From NCBI GenBank assembly GCA_022722495.1, contig JAIJLI010000143.1, positions 1 to 5,992 of the forward strand: 5,992 nt of DNA, in the 5' to 3' direction. Under the pieces are notes generated by a model. It worked only from the letters and a program-made list of their open reading frames with translations, had not been told where the DNA came from and did no database searches. Made by a program: the position numbers and the translations under genes. Below are positions 1 to 5,376 of this stretch, in pieces (positions within the stretch are counted from its first letter, which is position 1; each line of letters opens with the position of its first letter). Source of the DNA: Dialister sp. Its GTDB lineage: Bacteria > Bacillota > Negativicutes > Veillonellales > Dialisteraceae.

Positions 1-3000
1 GTAGCCTTTCCTGCAGCGACGCCCAGACGACCGATGAAGCTGGTCATGCCGTCCTGGCTGACGTGCATCTTCTTGCCCCCCGCATAGTTGCTGACGGCAT
101 CATAGTCTGCACTGCCGAGACGCGAAAGTGTCAGCTGTACCTGTGGTTCGATAAATCCTTTCTCACCACCAAACCGCTTGCCGTATTCTGCCGAAATACC
201 GTAACCAGTCGCGCTGTAATCCCCATCGAGCTTGTACCCGCTGTCATTGTACACCGTATAGTCATTGCTGGTATGTCCGACTTTCGCTACGACATCCAGA
301 TACTGCCCATCATCAAAGAGTTTGCTGCCATAGAGGGAGAAGGTGTAGAGCTTCGGATCTCCTTCACCGCCCTTGTCATACTTGGCATCGCCCTTATTGT
401 AGTCGAAGGCACCGCCGACATGCCAGCCATTCTTCTGCAGTTTGTCCGCACCGATCTGCGCTCCCCAGAAGCTGTTCGTCACTTTTGCATTGTCTTTGTC
501 GTACTTGACTTTGCCGCCAAAGGTTCTTGCCCAGATACCATCCTCAGCGCCATAGTGAAGATCACCGACGCGGCTGGTCATATCTGTCATATCGCTTCTC
601 CAGGAGAGCATGGAGGTGGTCATTGCGCTCTTTGCACCACGCATCATCGCAGTTTCTTTATCACCGTAGATGATGTTCGATTTATCTCCCGTCTTGATTG
701 ACGATGGATCCATCTTGATGGTTCCCTGACCCTGATGATCTTTCTGGAAAATAATATCTGCCAGTTTGACAGTAGCAGAGGTATTGGTCAGCCCTTCGTT
801 AATACCTACTGTGCCTTTCAGATGATCAGCCAAATTCAGCGTGGTATCTGTCACAACATCTCCTTCACCTGCTAGCATCCCAGCCTTTACCTCAGCAGTA
901 TCTGCCTTGTCTTCTACTTTTTCAGTGTAGTAGAGTTTATTTGCCAGATTCTTGAAGGTTTTCAGCAGGGTATCGGTATCATGGTAATTAAGCCCCTCTC
1001 CATCCGTACGAAGATTGATAACAGAATTATCCGCCGCTTTCTTCACGGTAACATTCCCGCCAAGGACATCTGTCGGACTTGCTGCGTCTCTTCTGTAGAG
1101 GATGGTAGCAGAGCCGCTGTAGTCATTGATCGTCAGGTTGCCAGTGATGCCATTTTCACTTTCGGTGATAGAAGAAGCACCGTCACCGGTGGTGGAACCA
1201 GAGAGACTCTTGCTGGATGCAACAAAGACTTTACGCCCAGTCATATCGATAAAGCCGTTGTCACTAGTGAGATATCCGATGTGGCTTTCTACAGGTTTGC
1301 CGTCCTGATCCAACTGATCTGGCGTGATGGCATTGATCCAGGTGGCACCATCTTTCAGTGTGAGCTGGGTGTTTTCGCTGGTGGCGAAGCCGTACCAATA
1401 CGTGTCTTTCCCTTCAAGATTAGCGTTGACGGCACCGTTAGCGAAGCCTTTCCAATGGGCTCCATCCTTCATAAAGAGGTTGACCGCACCAAGCTGTCCC
1501 TGCGTCACGCCATATCCTCTGGTATCCGCATAGTTACCTTCCCAGAAGGAGTCTTTGCCATTGAGCCCGACATTGATCTGCCCCTTGGTACCCATACCGC
1601 CATTGGTCACGAAATCACCGGTGATGGTGGTCTTATTGTTTCCGGCACCGACCATCTTGCCATTATCGTCTCGCTTTACATTGACATAGACTGTACCTGT
1701 ATTCTGCGTCACAAACTCACCATAGGCGCGGATGGCCGCCCAGGCACCATTAATAGCTGCGATATTGCCACCGCCGATATCTATAGTGGACGCTACAGCA
1801 CTGATCGCTTCATTCGCAGCAAACCCATTTTCATCTGCTTTGCCGTCAGCCACCACATCGACCAATCCAGTCACAGTGATCTTGCTGGTACCTTTCGCGC
1901 CATTCATGGTCTTGATGCCCACGCCACTTGCCTTGGCCTTAGATTTACTGTCAATTTTTAGGACATAGTCGTTACCATTAGCATCTTTTCCTGCATTATC
2001 GATGTAAATCTCACCGCTGCTATTCGCAAAGAGCCCAGCTGTGACACCGCTGCCACGCGTGGTGATAGTCATATTACCCGCATCTTTGATAGTGACTTTG
2101 CCCAATTTCTCTAGCTTGTCCTCTCCTAATCCAATGGCAGAAATGCCTGTAGTTCCATTACGCCCCTGGCTGCCATCTTCGGAAATCTGCAGTTTGTTGC
2201 GATTTGCATGGATAATGGTGTTGGTTCCTTGTCCACCAGATACGGCTGCAGTAACCTTTCCAAGCCATGCACCACCGGCAATGGCTTGGTTGTTACCAGT
2301 GATGGTATTGCTTTCTTTGGTGAAGGTATATTCCCCAGTGTCCGTGCTGAGGACGCCTTTCTTGAGGTATTCGGTATCTTTGCTCTTATCGCCGGTAATA
2401 GCGGTACCAAATTCGCTGCTCCCCTGTTCGCTCGGGTAGGAAATAGACGGTGCCAGGCTATCCTTGTCGAAGCTCCCCTGTCCGGTTTTTTCACTGAACT
2501 GAATATTGCCTGTAGCTTTAGCCGCAGAGCGAGCGGTAAGACCTTCCGCGATCTGTACATATCCTTTGAGGTTATCTTCTGCTTTACCGATATAACCACT
2601 GTAGGTAAGCTTTTCTGCCAACGCACTAAGCACACTGTCGACTGCATAGATATTGTTTGTATCGATGCCAGTGTTATCAGTACTCATGGTGATAGAAGAT
2701 CCCGCATCAGCGTGTTTGATGGTCACTTTACCGCCAGTCAAGGTCGACGGGTTCGCTTCATTGTGCTTATAAATTACAAAGGTATTTCCATTGTAATTAT
2801 CAATGCTGACATCTCCTGCTTTGCTGTCGGTCATATCGATCGTAGCTGCCTGGTAAGCAGATCTCTGGCTGGTCCAATGCTTGATGGTGCTGGCACCCGT
2901 ATTGTACCAAGTACCGGCCCCTTTCATATTGACTGCCATTTCGCTGGATGTGCTCTGTCCATGCCAAGTCGTATTGGCATTCATAGTGAGCGTCGTAGAG

Positions 3001-4031
3001 CCTTTGGTGTTTCCTGTCCAGTCGGCTCCATTGGAGAGATACAGATTGAGGCCGGTCGCAGCCTGTGTATGCGCTTCCACTTCGGTGCCAGTAGCAGTGG
3101 CGTAATCCCCTTTGAGGAAGGAATCTTTTCCACTCAGCCCGATATTGATCTGGCCTTTGTTTCCCATACCGCCTGCCGTAGAGAGATTCCCTGTAATCTG
3201 CGTCTTTCTGCTACCTGCGCCATTCATATTTCCAGCACTGTCTTGCGTGGTATTGATATTGACAGTACCGACATTTGGGGAACTAAATTCTCCATAAGCG
3301 CGGATAGCCCAAGCTGCACCGTCTTCCGCCGTGACGATCCCACCTCCGATATTGATGGTGGATGCCACCGCACTCACGGCTTCATTAGAATTCTGTCCAT
3401 CTGCTACGACGTCAACCAAACCGTCAATAGTGATCTGACTGGCAGCATTAGCCACACCATTCATGCTCTTGATGACGGCACCATTGGCTTTGTTCGACGC
3501 ATTGGCTCTTAGACGAAGTACGGCCTTGTCGCTGTCGCCATTGTGAATCGCAATCTGTCCACCGCCATTGACAAAGAGCGCAGCAGTCTGTCCGGTGCCA
3601 CTCGCAGAGATATCCATTGCACCAGCGTTATTGATTTCCACTTTGCCTCTTGTGCCAATAGCCGTGATGCCGGTAGAATGACCTGCATTGGCCTCCCTGA
3701 CAGTGAGAGTATGACCATGCATATCCAAAGTCGTCGTGTCATCGATCCCTGCTACGGCTGAGCCTACACGGCCCACCCAAGGTCCTCCAGAGACGGTGCT
3801 GTTTTCCGCCGTGATGGTGGTTTCATTCTTGATGAAGTTGTAAGTGTTCGTAGCTGTGTCCAGTACGCCGGTCTTTACATAGTCCATATCGTCTGTCATA
3901 TTGCCTTTGATGGCTGTGGTGTAAATAAACTTACTTTGGTTGGCTTCTACCATACCCGTCGGCAACAGAACTCCCACGCTGAGAGCGAGCGCCACGCATA
4001 AGCCTAATTTTTTCGCATATGACTTTTTCAT
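1..4031 (-). CDS. Autotransporter (type Va secretion) with duplicated passenger; 3' end cut off by window edge
   Basis: Reading frame of 1,343 codons from ATG at 4031, with no stop before base 1. Residues 1-30 are a Sec signal peptide: basic MKKSYAKK, hydrophobic core, likely cleavage VEA|N. Residues ~38-1122 form a Gly/Asn/Thr/Asp-rich passenger with short beta-repeats, consistent with a beta-helix. I saw no Cys after residue 12, as is common in autotransporters. It consists of two tandem modules (see repeats). Residues ~1123-1160 (GDKETAMMRGAKSAM onward) resemble the linker helix that sits in the pore. From GIWARTFGGK (Trp1167) amphipathic aromatic strands begin the outer-membrane beta-barrel (autotransporter barrel family, PF03797 type). 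About 180 barrel residues are present; the family usually has about 260-280, so some 80-100 residues plus a C-terminal aromatic should lie beyond base 1. The start is fixed by AGGAG 8 nt upstream and by the signal peptide. The passenger's function (adhesion is common in the family) cannot be read from sequence. Confidence 0.93.
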   Translation of the reverse strand, partial: MKKSYAKKLGLCVALALSVGVLLPTGMVEANQSKFIYTTAIKGNMTDDMDYVKTGVLDTATNTYNFIKNETTITAENSTVSGGPWVGRVGSAVAGIDDTTTLDMHGHTLTVREANAGHSTGITAIGTRGKVEINNAGAMDISASGTGQTAALFVNGGGQIAIHNGDSDKAVLRLRANASNKANGAVIKSMNGVANAASQITIDGLVDVVADGQNSNEAVSAVASTINIGGGIVTAEDGAAWAIRAYGEFSSPNVGTVNINTTQDSAGNMNGAGSRKTQITGNLSTAGGMGNKGQINIGLSGKDSFLKGDYATATGTEVEAHTQAATGLNLYLSNGADWTGNTKGSTTLTMNANTTWHGQSTSSEMAVNMKGAGTWYNTGASTIKHWTSQRSAYQAATIDMTDSKAGDVSIDNYNGNTFVIYKHNEANPSTLTGGKVTIKHADAGSSITMSTDNTGIDTNNIYAVDSVLSALAEKLTYSGYIGKAEDNLKGYVQIAEGLTARSAAKATGNIQFSEKTGQGSFDKDSLAPSISYPSEQGSSEFGTAITGDKSKDTEYLKKGVLSTDTGEYTFTKESNTITGNNQAIAGGAWLGKVTAAVSGGQGTNTIIHANRNKLQISEDGSQGRNGTTGISAIGLGEDKLEKLGKVTIKDAGNMTITTRGSGVTAGLFANSSGEIYIDNAGKDANGNDYVLKIDSKSKAKASGVGIKTMNGAKGTSKITVTGLVDVVADGKADENGFAANEAISAVASTIDIGGGNIAAINGAWAAIRAYGEFVTQNTGTVYVNVKRDDNGKMVGAGNNKTTITGDFVTNGGMGTKGQINVGLNGKDSFWEGNYADTRGYGVTQGQLGAVNLFMKDGAHWKGFANGAVNANLEGKDTYWYGFATSENTQLTLKDGATWINAITPDQLDQDGKPVESHIGYLTSDNGFIDMTGRKVFVASSKSLSGSTTGDGASSITESENGITGNLTINDYSGSATILYRRDAASPTDVLGGNVTVKKAADNSVINLRTDGEGLNYHDTDTLLKTFKNLANKLYYTEKVEDKADTAEVKAGMLAGEGDVVTDTTLNLADHLKGTVGINEGLTNTSATVKLADIIFQKDHQGQGTIKMDPSSIKTGDKSNIIYGDKETAMMRGAKSAMTTSMLSWRSDMTDMTSRVGDLHYGAEDGIWARTFGGKVKYDKDNAKVTNSFWGAQIGADKLQKNGWHVGGAFDYNKGDAKYDKGGEGDPKLYTFSLYGSKLFDDGQYLDVVAKVGHTSNDYTVYNDSGYKLDGDYSATGYGISAEYGKRFGGEKGFIEPQVQLTLSRLGSADYDAVSNYAGGKKMHVSQDGMTSFIGRLGVAAGKA
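666..2408 (-). repeat. Passenger module B of the autotransporter (residues ~542-1122)
   Basis: Second module. It opens with GTAITG and KKGVLSTDTGEYTF, then NEAISAVASTIDIGGG (740-755), AIRAYGEF (766-773), GGMGTKGQINVGLNGKDSF (from 811) and GQGTIKMD (1101-1108). The register to module A grows from 504 to 524, then 584 residues. Module B has therefore gained (or A lost) about 20 residues in its first half and about 60 between the Trp rungs and its end, around residues 900-1090. Many conserved residues use different synonymous codons, so the duplication is old. Confidence 0.85.
1323..1478 (-). repeat. Trp-rung ladder in module B
   Basis: The equivalent region of module B, residues ~852-903, has Trp at 860 (DGAHWKG), 879 (DTYWYG) and 898 (DGATWIN), spaced exactly 19 and 19. 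A further Trp at 830 (DSFWEGNY) lies outside the ladder and is replaced by Leu in module A (DSFLKGDY). Confidence 0.7.
2409..3920 (-). repeat. Passenger module A of the autotransporter (residues ~38-541)
   Basis: First of two homologous passenger modules. It opens with TTAIKG and KTGVLDTATNTYNF, continues through NEAVSAVASTINIGGG (216-231), AIRAYGEF (242-249), GGMGNKGQINIGLSGKDSF (from 287) and the Trp rungs, and closes near GQGSFDKD (517-524). Each landmark has a counterpart in the same order in module B. The boundaries are approximate because they were placed by eye. Confidence 0.85.
2892..3044 (-). repeat. Trp-rung ladder in module A
   Basis: Three short repeats in residues ~330-380 place Trp at 338 (NGADWTG), 356 (NTTWHG) and 375 (GAGTWYN), spaced 18 and 19 residues. 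The spacing fits one turn of a beta-helix per repeat, with the aromatic residues stacking on one face. This is a structural inference from spacing only. Confidence 0.7.
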
Positions 4032-4059
4032 ATACTATTCTCCTTTCTAAGAGAACCAT
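3931..4059 (-). other. Possible upstream ORF overlapping the autotransporter start, out of frame
   Basis: An ATG at 4059 lies 9 nt after GGAGGAG. It opens a 42-codon frame (MVLLERRIVYEK...) ending at TAA 3933-3931, shifted relative to the main gene and overlapping its signal-peptide codons. The product is Arg-rich and not protein-like. If translated, its likely effect is to reduce initiation at 4031. It may equally be chance: the Shine-Dalgarno is buried in a hairpin. Confidence 0.25.
4040..4044 (-). promoter_or_regulatory. Ribosome binding site of the autotransporter
   Basis: AGGAG (within AAAGGAGA) lies 8 nt before the ATG at 4031. It separates the true start from a competing, better Shine-Dalgarno match further upstream that would drive a different frame. 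Confidence 0.85.
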
Positions 4060-4079
4060 TGGAGGAAACTCCTCCGTGG
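4056..4079 (-). promoter_or_regulatory. Leader hairpin hiding an upstream Shine-Dalgarno
   Basis: On the transcript, GGAGGA-GTT-UCCUCC forms a perfect 6-bp stem (4075-4070 with 4066-4061). CCA (4079-4077) and UGG (4058-4056) extend it across a small asymmetric bulge. The 5' arm is a near-ideal Shine-Dalgarno sequence, so folding masks it. The stem ends about 24 nt before the autotransporter start and leaves that gene's own AGGAG exposed. Confidence 0.5.
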
Positions 4080-4090
4080 GACAGTATGAT
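4080..4090. promoter_or_regulatory. Second partial copy of the operator region in the leader, inverted
   Basis: GACAGTATGAT on the plus strand here is identical to the 11 bases on the minus strand at 4220-4210, which cover the end of the -35 box and the first operator half-site. It carries one half-site only. It could be an auxiliary operator about 120 bp downstream, or pair with the upstream copy if a longer transcript includes both. Either role is inference. Confidence 0.35.
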
Positions 4091-4193
4091 CAAGAAACCG
4101 GTATGCAAGTCTCGGCATCATGAGTTTCCTATATTCCCTCAATCATTACTCTTCTTGTACATGCATCCAACTTCTCTTACTATCCAATCAAAG

Positions 4194-4222
4194 AATAAAC
4201 CGTATGATAATCATACTGTCAA
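4194..4222 (-). promoter_or_regulatory. Sigma-70-type promoter of the autotransporter
   Basis: A perfect -35 box TTGACA (4222-4217), a 17-bp spacer and a weaker -10 TTTATT (4199-4194, 4 of 6 consensus bases). Very A/T-rich DNA lies upstream (about 4222-4345), as UP elements often are. Transcription would start near 4187 and give a leader of about 155 nt. The good -35, weak -10 and dyad-filled spacer look like a regulated promoter. Confidence 0.65.
4202..4216. promoter_or_regulatory. Perfect 15-bp palindromic operator in the promoter spacer
   Basis: GTATGAT-T-ATCATAC read on the minus strand is a perfect 7-1-7 inverted repeat. It begins directly after the -35 box and ends 2 bp before the -10. 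A dimeric regulator bound here would block RNA polymerase. The 7-1-7 layout is shared with Fur-family boxes (Fur, PerR, Zur), but the half-site GTATGAT does not match the Fur half-site TGATAAT, so the regulator is unassigned. Confidence 0.6.
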
Positions 4223-4341
4223 TCTTTTCTAATTTTTAATCACAACTTTTATAACCAAACAAGATTCTTAAATAGAGTGCCTCATATTTTAAAAAGAATA
4301 TGATATGAAGTACAGACATTGATTTCATACAAAGCATATGA

Positions 4342-4386
4342 AAAAGCACCATATCGATGCCTGCATGACATCGATATGGTGCTTTT
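4342..4386. terminator. Strong intrinsic terminator, usable in both directions
   Basis: A perfect 18-bp inverted repeat (4342-4359 with 4369-4386; arm AAAAGCACCATATCGATG) with a 9-nt loop. It is flanked by A and T runs. Read on the minus strand the stem is followed by five U, on the plus strand by four. It ends minus-strand transcripts from the chaperone side just before the autotransporter promoter. No plus-strand gene is seen to its left that would need it. Confidence 0.85.
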
Positions 4387-4417
4387 CAAGAAAAAAGAGA
4401 GAGGAAAAAGGAGTGAC

Positions 4418-4502
4418 ATGTAGAGGGGAAAGCTCTACATAAGGGACAAGGCAGGAAACACCTGTGAGGGGAAAATCACAAGTGCTCTCCCTGCCTCGTC
4501 CC
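4418..4502 (-). ncRNA. Two tandem RNA hairpins of unknown family downstream of the chaperone gene
   Basis: Hairpin 1 (4502-4443): a 13-bp stem GGGACGAGGCAGG / CCUGCCUUGUCCC, an internal loop (GAGAG / UUU), a 9-bp stem CACUUGUGA / UCACAGGUG and loop UUUUCCCC. Hairpin 2 (4440-4418): a perfect 8-bp stem AUGUAGAG / CUCUACAU with loop CUUUCCC, then a pyrimidine-rich tail. Each long-stem segment has one non-Watson-Crick position. Both are G-U in minus-strand RNA but A-C in plus-strand RNA, so minus-strand transcription is favoured. I do not recognise an Rfam family. It could be a processed 3' UTR, an sRNA or stacked terminators. No convincing dedicated promoter was found. Confidence 0.45.
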
Positions 4503-4518
4503 GGAAACTGCGTAAGCT

Positions 4519-4629
4519 TTAAACGGTTTTAAGGGTAGCCCACGGGATGTGCCGCTCTTTGATTGCGTGCGAAAAAGGTTCAGCAGGTTCTATGGGTTCA
4601 GAATGTTCAACGGGAGTGGTCCGACGCAT
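4519..4629 (-). other. Possible 36-residue small ORF, weak
   Basis: ATG at 4629 to TAA at 4521-4519. It begins MRRTTPVEHSEPIEPAEP and ends WATLKTV. A run with Glu every third residue (E8, E11, E14, E17; EPIEPAEP at 11-18) comes from a GAAC motif recurring every 9 nt. No Shine-Dalgarno sequence precedes the ATG (upstream is TTTTATATTTT), and I recognise no homology. A stop-free run of 36 codons is not rare by chance. It may be a degraded gene tail or a repeat without coding function. Confidence 0.2.
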
Positions 4630-4740
4630 AAAATATAAAAGCGCCGCAGAGTATAGATGGTGGCGAAGCCATGAGCTGGCATTTCACTCATCAGTCACCC
4701 ATTCTTGCTTTTAAGCTTACATATTGCAGGGCCAACCTCC

Positions 4741-4775
4741 GGCGCTTCGCGCCACCTCCTTCCAGAGGAAGGAGG
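4741..4775. repeat. Interspersed palindrome pair (REP-like)
   Basis: Two adjacent hairpins: GGCGC-TTC-GCGCC (4741-4753), then after one base CCTCCTTCC-AGA-GGAAGGAGG (4755-4775, perfect 9-bp arms). G/C-rich nested palindromes of this style occur as short intergenic repeats in Firmicute genomes; that is recollection, not a search result. A related core occurs inverted nearby at 4660-4673 (minus strand GGCTTCGCCACC). Neither hairpin is followed by a U run, so this is not a standard intrinsic terminator. Confidence 0.55.
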
Positions 4776-4822
4776 GAAAAGCGGCTTTCGTGCGTCACGT
4801 CCAAGGAGCCTGCCGAACCTGC

Positions 4823-4856
4823 TGACCTGCTATGAGGTCATACCACAAAGCGGTAT
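4823..4856. other. Two small hairpins just downstream of the chaperone gene
   Basis: TGACCT-GCTATG-AGGTCA (4823-4840) and ATACC-ACAAAGC-GGTAT (4840-4856) lie about 20 nt past the stop codon at 4877 and share base 4840. Neither has a U-tract. They may protect the mRNA 3' end from exonucleases. This is weak evidence, since 5-6 bp stems arise easily by chance. Confidence 0.3.
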
Positions 4857-4876
4857 TGCCTGCACTGTCTGCCGTC

Positions 4877-5296
4877 TTATTTCATATTCGCTTTCACATC
4901 TTCGGTGAGGTCAGCGGAGATGGTGCCGTAGATGATACCGCCCGGAACGACGACGGTATCGATCTTCTTGGCTTTGGCTGCTTTTTCTACAGCGGCCTTG
5001 AAGTTGTCCTGGATCGGTTTCATGACTTCATTTTCCTTCTGGGCGAGCTGCTGGTTCAGCTTCTGTTCCAGGGCTTTCTTGTCGGCATCGTTCATGCCTT
5101 TGGATTTTTCGTTGTATTCCTTCTGCAGCTTCTGCTGTTCTGCTGCTACGGTCTTTCCTGCTTTCTGGAAAGCGGCATTGCTGGAGAGGACGGCATTCAC
5201 ATTGACGATGCCGGTGGCTGCATCAGCCATCCCCATGGCGCCAAAGGTGCCAGCGAGGAGCATCGCTCCGGCGACGGCGAGTTTTTTCATATTCAT
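4877..5296 (-). CDS. OmpH/Skp-family periplasmic chaperone
   Basis: 139 residues. The family (PF03938 type) forms trimeric, jellyfish-shaped chaperones that hold unfolded outer-membrane proteins in the periplasm before BAM-dependent insertion. Residues 1-26 are a signal peptide (MNMKKLAVAG..., cleavage ADA|A). GIVNVNAVLSSN (29-40) is the first core strand. Residues ~48-110 are Lys/Gln/Glu-rich and predicted to form the coiled-coil tentacle. DTVVVPGGIIYGTISADLTEDV (114-135) matches the family's closing strand and the typical D-x-T-x-x-V ending. It is a little shorter than E. coli Skp (161 residues). AGAAGG lies 8 nt before the ATG at 5296, favouring that start over Met3 (5290). The bamA and lpxD neighbours often seen with skp are not in the window. 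It probably shares a transcript with the gene at 5850-5377. The gene symbol is left blank because orthology to skp is not established. Confidence 0.88.
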   Translation of the reverse strand: MNMKKLAVAGAMLLAGTFGAMGMADAATGIVNVNAVLSSNAAFQKAGKTVAAEQQKLQKEYNEKSKGMNDADKKALEQKLNQQLAQKENEVMKPIQDNFKAAVEKAAKAKKIDTVVVPGGIIYGTISADLTEDVKANMK

Positions 5297-5376
5297 AAGA
5301 ATTACCTTCTTTCTTGTATAACGGATGACAGTTGGCGATCGAAGTCAAAAGCTCTATCACCCAATCAACATGCCTG

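Noticed and set aside
63..701. A 212-codon plus-strand frame
   Set aside because: Lies antisense to the autotransporter barrel and linker, which has clear strand patterns, a signal peptide and a ribosome binding site. The plus-strand product has no recognisable domain.
981..1961. A 326-codon plus-strand frame
   Set aside because: Antisense shadow of passenger module B. Its repeats mirror those of the minus-strand protein, and no ribosome binding site or domain is visible.
2126..2647. A 173-codon minus-strand frame
   Set aside because: Overlaps the autotransporter in another frame on the same strand. The composition is not protein-like and the autotransporter frame is continuous through it.
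2208..3512. A 434-codon plus-strand frame
   Set aside because: Antisense shadow of passenger module A and the start of module B. Its long open length follows from the codon bias and repeats of the real gene.
1..4031. Long repeated structure considered as a CRISPR or tandem DNA repeat array
   Set aside because: The repetition is at protein level with diverged codons. There are no identical direct repeats with regular spacers anywhere in the window.
4202..4216. Calling the promoter palindrome a Fur box
   Set aside because: The dyad geometry fits, but the half-site GTATGAT differs from the Fur half-site TGATAAT at most positions, so a specific regulator is not claimed.
4418..4560. Intergenic hairpins considered as a T-box, RNase P, 6S or SRP RNA
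   Set aside because: None of the conserved sequence blocks of those families that I can recall is present, so it is left as an unassigned structured RNA.
4705..4908. A 67-codon plus-strand frame in the intergenic region
   Set aside because: It runs through the palindromic repeat and into the chaperone gene. No ribosome binding site or domain; the composition follows the hairpins.
5315..5320. TATACA as a -10 box for the chaperone gene
   Set aside because: No matching -35 at 16-18 bp, and the implied start of transcription would fall within the ribosome binding site. Co-transcription with the upstream gene is more likely.
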